Below, one piece after another: positions 1-8,151 of a stretch of DNA of 51,105 nucleotides. The notes under the pieces were generated by a model. The model was not told where the DNA came from and ran no database searches. It was given only the letters and a program-made list of their open reading frames with translations. Every line of letters starts with the position of its first letter. The first letter of the stretch is position 1. The DNA is from Verrucomicrobiota bacterium (lineage in GTDB: Bacteria; Verrucomicrobiota; Verrucomicrobiia; Limisphaerales; JAIPKD01). Where the stretch lies: assembly GCA_021733835.1 (NCBI GenBank), contig JAIPKD010000013.1, forward strand, positions 1 to 51,105, read 5' to 3'. Made by a program: the position numbers and the translations under genes.

Positions 1-1
1 G

Positions 2-352
2 GAGGTGCTGAACTTATTTCGGCTGATCGACTGGCTGATGAGGTTGCCCGATGAGAATGAAGTTGAATTCCGGAGGGAATTGGTGGAGTATGAAAAGGAG
101 AAGACTATGCCATACGTAACGAGTATTGAAAGGTTAGGCCGTAAAGAAGGCCTACAGGAAGGCCTGCAGAAAGGCCGGATGGAAGCGCTGCGGGCGGATA
201 TAGCGGAAGTGCTTGAGGCGCGGTTTGGCGGTGTACCAGGCGAGATGAAGTCGAAGGTGAATGCCATCGCCGATGAGCAGGAACTGCGTGGGCTACTTCG
301 TAAGGCGGCAATGTTGCCGTCAATCGAGGATTTTGAACGGGAAATGAAATAA
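2..352 (+). CDS. Rpn/DUF4351-type nuclease-transposase protein, C-terminal part (5' end outside window)
   Basis: The reading frame is open to the left edge, so only the last ~116 residues are visible and the GTG at 5 is probably internal. The visible part has a charged stretch (LVEYEKEK), a short Lys/Gly/Gln-rich linker made of repeated KEGLQEGLQKG units, and a C-terminal helical segment with the pattern L-x-ARFGG-VP and LRGLLRKA. This is the usual tail of Rpn-family (PD-(D/E)XK) recombination-promoting nucleases carrying a DUF4351-like domain. The nuclease core itself lies outside the window, so activity cannot be judged. Such genes are mobile or multicopy in many genomes. The next plus-strand gene is more than 400 bases away. 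Confidence 0.7.
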   Translation, partial: EVLNLFRLIDWLMRLPDENEVEFRRELVEYEKEKTMPYVTSIERLGRKEGLQEGLQKGRMEALRADIAEVLEARFGGVPGEMKSKVNAIADEQELRGLLRKAAMLPSIEDFEREMK

Positions 353-488
353 TAAACTATATCTCACAACCGTTCGCTTCGCTGACATTCGTCAGAATTA
401 AGTTTTAAGTGTTAAGTTTTAAGGGCAGAAGGTTGGGTTATAGCACATTGCCAAAGAAATAATTCACAGGCTTTAGTTAATGATGCAG

Positions 489-525
489 GTTCCTCCCGGC
501 AACGGTCTGCCGGGAGGAACTTTTC
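489..525 (+). terminator. Strong hairpin followed by T4, probable terminator
   Basis: A perfect 12-bp stem (GTTCCTCCCGGC at 489-500 with GCCGGGAGGAAC at 509-520) closes an 8-base loop and is followed by TTTT at 521-524. It lies about 135 bases after the stop of the Rpn-type gene. A smaller hairpin (CTGAC/GTCAG, 382-395) and a tandem AAGTTTTAAG-like repeat (about 398-421) lie between them. The T-run is short, so the hairpin could instead belong to a structured RNA that continues downstream. Confidence 0.55.
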
Positions 526-783
526 CGTATGTCAAGCAACCAACGGGACTTATTCGAGGCCTCATCCCTAACGGGATTCTGTAAGGCGCAGACGGTTGGT
601 AATCGAGTGGAGCCATGGCATTCGAGGCCGCTGTGGCTGATCCTTCGGACACAGCCGTGCTCCGTCCCAAAATGAGAACTGCTGGATTTTGGTTGAATTT
701 GTATCAACCATGGTTAGTTTAGCTTCAAAAGGATATTTATCCGGCACGAGTATTTGATTATCCTTAAATACTGTTTGTTTATC
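526..783. other. Gene-free, GC-rich stretch with several inverted repeats
   Basis: I see no convincing coding region here. The stretch holds pairs that could fold: ACCAAC (539-544) with GTTGGT (595-600), ATCCC/GGGAT around a 4-base loop (564-577), and GGCTG/CAGCC enclosing TCC-TTC-GGA (around 635-656). It also has a 10-base direct repeat ATTCGAGGCC at 552-561 and 620-629. The short minus-strand frames crossing it have no family resemblance. It may be an untranslated RNA or the degraded remnant of one. Confidence 0.35.
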
Positions 784-1272
784 ATGAAAATAGCCATTAT
801 TTCGGACATCCACGACAATATTCGAAATTTACGAAACGCGCTCATGAAGGCCGGCGACGCGGAGGCGCTGGTCTGCTGCGGTGATTTATGTTCACCATTT
901 ATCATCAAGGAGCTCGGCCAGGGATTCGAAGGCCCCGTTCACATCGTGTTCGGCAATAACGACGGTGACACATTTCGCATGCTCCAGGCTTCTCAGAAAT
1001 TTACACATTTAACACTCCACGGAGAATTCGCGGACTTAGACCTGGACGGCAAGAGATTCGCCGTCAATCATTTCGATAACATCGGCGGTGCGCTTGCAAA
1101 ATCGAATTTGTACGACGTGGTATGCTTCGGACACAATCACAATGCGGAAATCAACAGAACAGGCAAAACACTAGTTATAAATCCGGGAGAAGTTTTCGGC
1201 GGGCTATCGGGGAAATCCACTTTCGCGCTCTACGATACCGCTACCGCGGAAGCCGAGCTTGTGACTATTTGA
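784..1272 (+). CDS. YfcE/MJ0936-type metallophosphoesterase
   Basis: This small single-domain calcineurin-like phosphoesterase has about 162 residues. The metal-binding motifs appear in the expected order: SDIHDN near the N terminus, CGDLCS, GNND, NHFDN and FGHNHNAE, then the closing VINPGEV strand. Enzymes of this type hydrolyse phosphodiesters with a dinuclear metal centre in the cytoplasm; the physiological substrate cannot be read from sequence. I chose the ATG at 784 (MKIAIISDIHDN) because it begins directly with the first beta strand. An upstream in-frame start would add ten residues lacking any family match. There is no clear Shine-Dalgarno sequence. ispH follows 61 bases downstream on the same strand. 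Confidence 0.85.
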   Translation: MKIAIISDIHDNIRNLRNALMKAGDAEALVCCGDLCSPFIIKELGQGFEGPVHIVFGNNDGDTFRMLQASQKFTHLTLHGEFADLDLDGKRFAVNHFDNIGGALAKSNLYDVVCFGHNHNAEINRTGKTLVINPGEVFGGLSGKSTFALYDTATAEAELVTI

Positions 1273-1333
1273 CATATAAACCATGCGATCGCGTCTTGAA
1301 TATTCGTAAGCCGGTTTAGCGTCTCCTGTTATT

Positions 1334-2563
1334 ATGCGATCAAAGATTAATCTGAGGCGGCCCGAGGTAATGGGCGTGGTGCAAAATCAGGTGGTGTCCC
1401 ACTACCAAAGCGACCTGGTCGATTATATTAAGCATCACGGGTGCGCACTCTCGGCGGGCGGCCTGACGGTCAAGCTGGCGAAGGAATTCGGTTTCTGCTA
1501 CGGCGTCGAACGCGCCATCGACCTGGCGTATGCCGCATGCACCGTTTTCCCGAATAAAGCGATCTATATCCTAGGCGAGATCATTCATAATCCCGAAGTC
1601 AACCATCACCTCAAGACCATGGGCATCAAATTCCTGGCCGGCGTCGAAAAAGACGCGGATATCGAGGACCTCAAGAAAGACGACCTGGTCATAATCCCCG
1701 CATTCGGCGCGGAACTAAGCGCCATCGACGCGCTCGAAAGAAAGGGATGCCGCTTTATCGATACCACATGCGGCGACGTGATGAGCGTATGGAAACGTGT
1801 CCGCTTCTATTCAAAGAACGGGTTCACCAGCATTATCCACGGAAAAGCATGGCACGAGGAAACCAAGGCAACGAGCTCTCGTACATTAAGCGCCGGAAAC
1901 CACGGTCACTACCTTGTCGTGTTTAATCTCGAGGAAACCGATTATCTCTGTAATTACATACTCAACGGCGGCGATAAACACAGGTTCCTCGAAAAGTTCA
2001 AAAATGCGCACTCGCCCGGCTTCGATCCGGACATCCATTTGAACGCCGTAGGCGTGGCCAACCAGACGACCATGCTGCGCGCGGAAACCGAAGAAGTACA
2101 ACGCCGGCTCCGCGCAACCATGGAAAAAAAATTCGGCGTCGAGCATCTGGACGCGCACTTCAAGTCGTTTGACACTATCTGCGGCGCCACCCAGGAACGT
2201 CAGAACGCCCTTAAATCGCTACTCGAAGAATCGCTCGACCTGCTGATCGTAATCGGCGGTTACAATTCTTCGAATACATCACACCTGGCCGAGCTCGGTG
2301 AATCCAAAATCCCTACATTCTTCATTAAGAATTCCGCAAAAATCATTTCTGAAAAGCTGATTCACCATTATAAACTCGACATCAAAACGGAAATCGAGAC
2401 ACGCGGCTGGCTCCCTCACGGCCGCGCAGTCGTCGGAATAACCGCCGGCGCATCATGCCCCAGCAATCTCGTGGAAGACGTCATCCGCAGATTATTTCAA
2501 CTCAGAGGAGTCGACGTAAACGACCTGATTAATGAACCAAACGAGCATCCCGGAATTATCTAA
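1334..2563 (+). CDS. ispH: 4-hydroxy-3-methylbut-2-enyl diphosphate reductase, long plant/cyanobacterial-type
   Basis: IspH (LytB) makes IPP and DMAPP from HMBPP in the last step of the MEP isoprenoid pathway, using a [4Fe-4S] cluster. The three cluster cysteines are visible: C55 in GFCYGVERA, C146 in DTTCGDVMSVW and C283 in DTICGATQERQ. The IGGYNSSNTSHL and AGASCPSNLVEDV motifs are also present. At 409 residues it is about 90 longer than the common ~315-residue bacterial form. The N-terminal segment (YQSDLVDYIKHHG...LTVKLAKEFGFC) and the motif EIIHNPEVNHHL resemble the plant and cyanobacterial form. The stop codon overlaps the dgt start by one base (TAATG), implying translational coupling. 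Confidence 0.93.
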   Translation: MRSKINLRRPEVMGVVQNQVVSHYQSDLVDYIKHHGCALSAGGLTVKLAKEFGFCYGVERAIDLAYAACTVFPNKAIYILGEIIHNPEVNHHLKTMGIKFLAGVEKDADIEDLKKDDLVIIPAFGAELSAIDALERKGCRFIDTTCGDVMSVWKRVRFYSKNGFTSIIHGKAWHEETKATSSRTLSAGNHGHYLVVFNLEETDYLCNYILNGGDKHRFLEKFKNAHSPGFDPDIHLNAVGVANQTTMLRAETEEVQRRLRATMEKKFGVEHLDAHFKSFDTICGATQERQNALKSLLEESLDLLIVIGGYNSSNTSHLAELGESKIPTFFIKNSAKIISEKLIHHYKLDIKTEIETRGWLPHGRAVVGITAGASCPSNLVEDVIRRLFQLRGVDVNDLINEPNEHPGII

Positions 2564-3717
2564 TGCCCTGTCTGCGAGAAGAACATGAAAAACGGGAACG
2601 CGATTTCCTGGCAGCGTACGCCCAGACGAGTTCCGACTCCCGCGGCAGGCGCTACGAGGAAACGCCGCCGGATTGGCGCACGCATTATCAGCGCGACCGC
2701 GACCGCGTAATCCATTCACGCGCCTTCCGCAGACTCGAGTACAAGACACAGGTCTTCCTCAACGGTACGGGCGATCATCTGCGCACACGCCTGACGCATA
2801 CAATGGAGGTCGCCGCCGGCTCGCGCAGTATCGCGCGCGCGCTCAAGCTCAACGAAGACCTCACGGAAACCATCGCACTCGCCCATGACCTCGGGCATCC
2901 GCCGTTCGGGCATAAAGGCGAGCATGTACTCAACAAGCTCATGCAAGACTTCGGCGGCTTCGAGCATAATCGTCAAAGCCTCCGAATAGTCGAAGAACTC
3001 GAACAAAAATACCCCGGCTTCCCCGGCTTAAACCTCACGTGGGAAGTCCGCGAAGGCCTTATAAAACATAACACGGCGCACGACGAACCGGCACTGGCAA
3101 CCAATCTCGTCCCCACCTCGCCCTTCCCTTCCCTCGAAGCGCAGGTCGCAAACATAGCCGACGAAATCACCTATTACAGTCACGACCTGGACGACGGCCT
3201 CGACTCGGGCCTCCTCTCAGAAGACCAACTGTATAATGAAGTCCGAATCTGGCATGCCGCCGCCTCAAAAGTCAAAAAAGAGTTCGGCCGGCTGCCCGAC
3301 GAATGCCGGCGCTACTTCATTATCCGTTGTATAATAGACGAACAAGTCCGAGACGTAGTTCATACAACCGAACACAACATACTCAATGCGAATATCCGGG
3401 ATACCGACGACGTGAGAAATTATTCTCATCCCCTCGCCGCATACAGCCAACGTCTCCAATCAGCCAACAACGAACTTCGCAAATTCCTCTACAAAAACCT
3501 CTACTATAACCCCGAAGTCCACGAGCCTAATCTCCGGGCCGTCAATATGCTCGAACAACTCTTCCATCATTTCATGGCGCACCCCGAGGATATCGGTCTT
3601 AAATCACAGAAACGCGCGAAGACCTCCGGCTGGGAAAGATGCATTTGCGATTACCTTTCAGGCATGACAGACCGCTACGCAATTTCGGAATTCAAGAAAA
3701 TCTTCGGTAACGATTGA
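2563..3717 (+). CDS. dgt: Deoxyguanosinetriphosphate triphosphohydrolase-like protein
   Basis: This HD-domain nucleotide triphosphohydrolase releases tripolyphosphate from dNTPs, usually dGTP, and so affects dNTP pools. The N-terminal signature RDRVIHSRAFRRLEYKTQVF (about 46-65) is followed by the metal-binding set: H79 in LTHTMEVA and H108-D109 in AHDLGHPPFGHKGE. A conserved ANIADEITYYSHDLDDG segment supplies the final Asp. At 384 residues it matches the shorter dGTPase-like class rather than the 505-residue E. coli Dgt. The gene starts inside the ispH stop codon. Its stop is one base from the stop of the convergent gene at 3719, so no conventional terminator fits between them. Confidence 0.92.
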   Translation: MPCLREEHEKRERDFLAAYAQTSSDSRGRRYEETPPDWRTHYQRDRDRVIHSRAFRRLEYKTQVFLNGTGDHLRTRLTHTMEVAAGSRSIARALKLNEDLTETIALAHDLGHPPFGHKGEHVLNKLMQDFGGFEHNRQSLRIVEELEQKYPGFPGLNLTWEVREGLIKHNTAHDEPALATNLVPTSPFPSLEAQVANIADEITYYSHDLDDGLDSGLLSEDQLYNEVRIWHAAASKVKKEFGRLPDECRRYFIIRCIIDEQVRDVVHTTEHNILNANIRDTDDVRNYSHPLAAYSQRLQSANNELRKFLYKNLYYNPEVHEPNLRAVNMLEQLFHHFMAHPEDIGLKSQKRAKTSGWERCICDYLSGMTDRYAISEFKKIFGND

Positions 3718-3718
3718 T

Positions 3719-5143
3719 TCAATACAAAAGTTGCGACTCGCCCTTGGGTAACTCGAAACAGACAATTGTCCTTGTTTGATCCCCCCACCATGTGCCTTCT
3801 GTTAAAAGTCGTTTCTCTTTGACCTTCCGCAACCGTCGCGTTTTCGCGGCATGAACGATCGACGGATCGCGCCTGCATTCATTCGGAATTTCCATAGTGA
3901 AGAATCCGCTTCCAAACGGGGCATGAAGCGACGCGCCGCCTCCGTTTTTCACAATACGCGTCAATTCCGCAGCCGCGCGGTAACGGGCGAGTTCGGATAC
4001 CTTCATCCAGTGCATCCGATCACCGTACCGCGTCTCCAACGCGGTGACAACACGCTGGAATGCAGTGAACCCCTTCTCTGTTCCATTGGAGTAAAGGCCG
4101 GGCCAATGACAAAACATAACCGCCGGTTGGTTCAGCTCAATCAACTCCACCATCCGGCCTTTCGTCGCATCCTCATTCGCGTACCGATGTCCCTCCGGTT
4201 CGCGGTCGCCGTCCCAACCCCCGAACCAGTCACCGGTACCCGCCGGCACATTCACCACCACACGCGGATCATCGCCGTCCAATCCTTTGACTCCTTCCAG
4301 GATCGGCTGCGTGCTTTCGTTACCTGTAGAGATATATTTAAAGTAATGCGGCAGTTCGGAGCCGAAGACATCGCGCACCGCCTGATGAACAGCCAATGGC
4401 AATTCCGCCTTCACAAGGTTTCCGAAGCCGCCCGGCGTTGTGATCCCGTCACAAGAAAGACCGCAATTCTTCAAAATCCGCAGAGAATAGGCTATATACT
4501 GCGCCAGTTCATCAACGCTCTTTTTTTTCTGCGGATACGAATTCTCCATTGTCGCCGGGCTTATCTCCTCAAACGGCCTGCCGGTTCGCAGATCGATCAC
4601 TCGTGTATGCGTAATCATCTCAGGGTGAATATCCCATCCCGGCATCATCAGGTCGCGGACAAGTGCCAGGCTATTGAGCAATTCTTTGCGCGACCAACCG
4701 GGGAGCTCGCGGTCGAGCCATCCGACACAAGCGGGATATGGTACGACGCTGTACTTTCCTTTCACCCCATGTTCGGCGCACCATTCACCGAACCGGCGCA
4801 CAAAGGAATCGGGAATCTCACGCGGCCATGTTTTCCACGGCTTCTTATATTCTTCCCGCTGCGGCCATGCGGTGGCAAATTGCGGCATGCAAAAGTGCCC
4901 CATATTCACCAGGCAGGTCGAGTCGTCGATGATAAACGACAGCGGCACACGAGCGCGTGGATTCAACACTTTGACACCGCTTCTCAGTTCTTCACCCGTG
5001 CCCGCACCTATCTGCGCACTTGCTCCGAACGTACGCGCACCCAGTACAGCCCCCGCAACTGCCTTACCGCCGTTTACAATAAAAGACCGACGCGTAGATA
5101 AATGCATCGAATCAATTGCCCTCTCGCTACCTTTGCCGTTCAT
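3719..5143 (-). CDS. Tat-exported polysaccharide-deacetylase-like barrel protein
   Basis: The N terminus carries a twin-arginine signal (STRRSFIVNGG, then an Ala/Gly-rich hydrophobic stretch ending near ASAQ), so export in folded form is expected. The mature part begins VPLSFIIDDST and continues with GKYSVVPYPACVGW, IHPEMITHT and VMFCHWPGLYSNG. This layout fits the (beta/alpha) barrel of the deacetylase/glycoside-hydrolase superfamily, with Asp pairs and His residues at strand ends. I cannot name a characterised family member. It lies in a minus-strand run with a FAD oxidoreductase, a lyase and an esterase, suggesting a role in carbohydrate processing. ATG at 5143 has GGAG just upstream; ATG at 5107 would also keep the Tat motif. 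Confidence 0.6.
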   Translation of the reverse strand: MNGKGSERAIDSMHLSTRRSFIVNGGKAVAGAVLGARTFGASAQIGAGTGEELRSGVKVLNPRARVPLSFIIDDSTCLVNMGHFCMPQFATAWPQREEYKKPWKTWPREIPDSFVRRFGEWCAEHGVKGKYSVVPYPACVGWLDRELPGWSRKELLNSLALVRDLMMPGWDIHPEMITHTRVIDLRTGRPFEEISPATMENSYPQKKKSVDELAQYIAYSLRILKNCGLSCDGITTPGGFGNLVKAELPLAVHQAVRDVFGSELPHYFKYISTGNESTQPILEGVKGLDGDDPRVVVNVPAGTGDWFGGWDGDREPEGHRYANEDATKGRMVELIELNQPAVMFCHWPGLYSNGTEKGFTAFQRVVTALETRYGDRMHWMKVSELARYRAAAELTRIVKNGGGASLHAPFGSGFFTMEIPNECRRDPSIVHAAKTRRLRKVKEKRLLTEGTWWGDQTRTIVCFELPKGESQLLY

Positions 5144-5292
5144 ATCTCCAGTCTTGTTTGTGTGGAAATGCGTGTTTTGAATTTCAGTTTTTTTAACAGT
5201 GTCAACTACAAATTCGAAACCTCAACACCTTAAAAGCTCAACTACTCATCAACTAAATCCCAGGAGCGGGCGGTTAATTTATTTTACGCTGA

Positions 5293-6978
5293 TTACAACC
5301 GTTGGTTGTCCGCCGTCAATCTATCCCGCAACCGTTGATACTTGACATCTTGAACCGCGCAGTTCTCTTCGATCGCATGGACGGCCGCGGCAGCGGCGCT
5401 ATGTCCGAGTATCATAAACACGGGTTCCATCCTGATAGAGCCGAAGGCGATATGCGAGGCGGACAGGCAGACCGGCACCAACAGATTGCCGCACTCGTTC
5501 TTTTTTGGTGTGATTGAGCCGAGCGGTATTCGATATGGATCGGGCGGGTGCACACCTATATCGCCTTCGTTCTGGACGTTCCCTTCGGGGGTCACGTAAC
5601 GCTGAGCATTATGTGAGTCCAAGGTATAAGAGCCCTTTCCGATGGGTTTAGGCACATCACGTTTCCCCAACACATCATGTTCGGTGGTCACGTAGTCACC
5701 GATCATACGCCGGGCTTCTCTGATATATAACTGGTGCGGCCAATGCGCGTTGTCCACGAATTCATCCTTTGCCAAACCCCACTTGTTCATTTCTTTTCGA
5801 ACATCGGCCGGCACCCTAGGATCATTTGCCAGAAAGAACATAAGCCCTTTCTGATAAGTCTCGTGTTCTCGTATAATAACTCGGCGCTTCGCGTACGACG
5901 CCTCCGGATAAAGGTAATTCATCCCAATGTTATCGGTGCTGAACGGCCCGTGGTTGTTCGTATCGGTCTTTCGATTGGGGATGGGATCGAATTTATAAAA
6001 CGTCTCACGCCAACCGGTGTCGAACACACGAAGCAGTAATTCATATTGGAACGATTCATAACCGCGTGGCATCGGGAACGGGACACGGTTTTGCGGATGA
6101 TCCGTCAGGCACATACGAAAACAGTACGCCTGCAGCTTCTTGTCGCCTTGCCCTTTTTCTCCCGGCGGCGCTGCTGAAATACGCGGCAACAATCCGCTCG
6201 CCGGGTTGCCGGGTGAGATGTAAGGATCGACCGGCTTCTTGAAATAATGTCCATGATGAAAAACCCCCGTCTGCACGCCGTTCCACTTTTCGCCGTAAAC
6301 AGAGTTAGCCTCGCGGCCTACGAAATAGCTGACATTCGCCGCGGCCATTAAGTCACCCTCGTATGTAGCGTCTATAAATTGTTTTCCATAAAATGTATTG
6401 CCGCTGAGCATTGTGATCGATTTGATCCGGCCGTTTTCCATTTCCACACCGTTACGCCGGTTCAACCACTCATCGCGATGTACGGAGATATCATGCTCGG
6501 CGATTAACTCCTCGAAGACCGCCTCGGCAACGTGCGGCTCGAATATCCACATGGTTCGCTCATCTCCATCAATGGCCGGCGTCCCCTGCCCCCGATTGCC
6601 GTAATCGTCACGCTCCTGCCATTTCCACGCGCGGTTAGTGTCATAATGCAACCAAACTCTATGATAAAACTCCCTTGACAGCCCGCCGATTACGCTCTTG
6701 TCGCCTGTATCCGTCCAGCCAAGACCGCCGGAGGACAAGCCACCCAGATGCGTGTCCGGACACACGAGGGCGACCGATCTCCCCATCCTCGCCGTTTGCA
6801 CGGCGGCTGTGACGGCCGCGGACGTACCGCCGTAAACCACTATGTCGTATTTAAACTCACGCTTCGAACGGTTCATCGCCGAAGAAGTCATCAGATGAAC
6901 CGGCCCGACTGCCGCAACACCGTATCCAAGACTCTTCAAAAAACGGCGCCTGTGTATTCTGGAAATGTGTTCGGTCAT
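5293..6978 (-). CDS. Tat-exported FAD-dependent oxidoreductase (FAD_oxidored type)
   Basis: The protein has 561 residues. The N terminus is a Tat signal with RRRFLKSLGYG followed by a hydrophobic segment. The Rossmann dinucleotide-binding fold follows: YDIVVYGGTSAAVTAAVQTARMG, where the usual GxGxxG appears as GGTSAA. It continues with the LGGLSSGGLGWTDTG motif typical of the FAD-dependent oxidoreductases (sometimes named xanthan lyase-like) common in PVC genomes. A C-terminal FAD contact is visible in IAFGSIRMEPVFMILGHSAAAAA. The substrate is unknown; proteins of this family usually sit in carbohydrate-utilisation loci, as here. No partner dehydrogenase or cytochrome is visible beside it. 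Confidence 0.82.
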   Translation of the reverse strand: MTEHISRIHRRRFLKSLGYGVAAVGPVHLMTSSAMNRSKREFKYDIVVYGGTSAAVTAAVQTARMGRSVALVCPDTHLGGLSSGGLGWTDTGDKSVIGGLSREFYHRVWLHYDTNRAWKWQERDDYGNRGQGTPAIDGDERTMWIFEPHVAEAVFEELIAEHDISVHRDEWLNRRNGVEMENGRIKSITMLSGNTFYGKQFIDATYEGDLMAAANVSYFVGREANSVYGEKWNGVQTGVFHHGHYFKKPVDPYISPGNPASGLLPRISAAPPGEKGQGDKKLQAYCFRMCLTDHPQNRVPFPMPRGYESFQYELLLRVFDTGWRETFYKFDPIPNRKTDTNNHGPFSTDNIGMNYLYPEASYAKRRVIIREHETYQKGLMFFLANDPRVPADVRKEMNKWGLAKDEFVDNAHWPHQLYIREARRMIGDYVTTEHDVLGKRDVPKPIGKGSYTLDSHNAQRYVTPEGNVQNEGDIGVHPPDPYRIPLGSITPKKNECGNLLVPVCLSASHIAFGSIRMEPVFMILGHSAAAAAVHAIEENCAVQDVKYQRLRDRLTADNQRL

Positions 6979-7140
6979 ATTATCAAAATATCATTATCAT
7001 TTTCGAACACTACGGAGTCATACAATGCTGATCCGTAGATATGCTCTATATTTATGGTAATGAACGCAGAATCGGGATTGGTTAACAAGTAAAATCGGAT
7101 AACGCTACCCGCGCACGGCCGGCTGAACATTAATATCTCT

Positions 7141-8118
7141 CTATTTCCAACCGATACGAATCAATTCACTGTGCGGCGGTTTATCGCCGTGGGGGTCGAG
7201 GGTAACACGATAGAATGCTCCGTCCTTAAGCATTTGAATACCGGCCAGGGACGGACATAATTCGGTGTTAAAATCGTACCAGCGCCGCGCTCTATTCAGG
7301 GCGGTTGTCATTCTCCGGATCGCGTTTCCCAAGAATCCGATTGCCGGTATGCCAGCCAGGATTTTACTTTCCCAAAAGACCATACGCGAATGTAGATGCC
7401 CTATAAACGTCAACTCGACTCTTCCAAGCTGGGAACGGATTTGTTCATCATCCCACAGAAACGGCAGGGCCGTCGGATCATGCAAGAACAGCAATATCCG
7501 TTTTCCGGGATCGGGGTGATTGAACGCCTCACGTATTTGATTGATATGTTTTTTTCGAAGTTCCTCCCATTCCGGAAGTTCACTTTCCAGGCATTCCCGG
7601 GCGAACACCGGCAGTCCGACCAGCGTTGATGTCACACCGACCAGCAAGTAACGTCCGACCTCATGCGTCCAGAACGCCGGCGCGCGGATTTCATCCTCCA
7701 GGCGCCGCAAACTCTGCACGAGAGTCGCGCCCTTGCCGCCGAAGATGCTCTTCTTCCCGAGGTCATGGTCGCCGATCACCGGGAAAAAACGGGCGCCGTA
7801 ACGTTCGCGCACTTTACTGATACAATGGTTAATACTGTTAAAAGCTGCATCATCACTTGCGCCGATGAAGGCCGAATCACACGAGTAGTCGCCCAGCCCC
7901 ACTACGATGTCCGCGTCCCCCGCCATATCGATGAACTTAGCCAATAAATGGTTGTGTTCGTAAGGATGCCGGAGCCAGATAAAGTACCTGAACATCCAAA
8001 CGCAGGCGCGCAGGAACGGATTATCTATCGCCGCGTACTCGACCTGTCCACGGCGTTTCTCGGCCTCGCACGCATAATGCGCGTCGCTGAATACGACAAG
8101 TGATATGTCATTCGGCAT
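7141..8118 (-). CDS. Metallophosphoesterase (calcineurin-like)
   Basis: The five metallophosphoesterase blocks can be read in order: VVFSDAHYA near the start, VGLGDYSCDS, VIGDHDLG (GNHD block with Asp for Asn), LLFLHDPT and FIGHLHSRMVF. At 325 residues it is larger than the YfcE type and has an insert of about 60 residues between the second and third blocks. There is no signal peptide, so it should be cytoplasmic, unlike its exported neighbours. It lies 33 bases after the lyase gene in the same direction and is probably cotranscribed with it. The substrate is not apparent. A role in removing phosphate from an intermediate of the surrounding polysaccharide locus is only a guess. Confidence 0.8.
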   Translation of the reverse strand: MPNDISLVVFSDAHYACEAEKRRGQVEYAAIDNPFLRACVWMFRYFIWLRHPYEHNHLLAKFIDMAGDADIVVGLGDYSCDSAFIGASDDAAFNSINHCISKVRERYGARFFPVIGDHDLGKKSIFGGKGATLVQSLRRLEDEIRAPAFWTHEVGRYLLVGVTSTLVGLPVFARECLESELPEWEELRKKHINQIREAFNHPDPGKRILLFLHDPTALPFLWDDEQIRSQLGRVELTFIGHLHSRMVFWESKILAGIPAIGFLGNAIRRMTTALNRARRWYDFNTELCPSLAGIQMLKDGAFYRVTLDPHGDKPPHSELIRIGWK

Positions 8119-8151
8119 CGTCTATACGATCAACTGGTGCGCTGAGAGGGT

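Noticed and set aside
3851-5101. A 416-codon plus-strand frame
   Set aside because: It lies opposite the Tat-signal-bearing minus-strand gene, has no family resemblance and a biased Arg/His/Pro composition typical of shadow frames.
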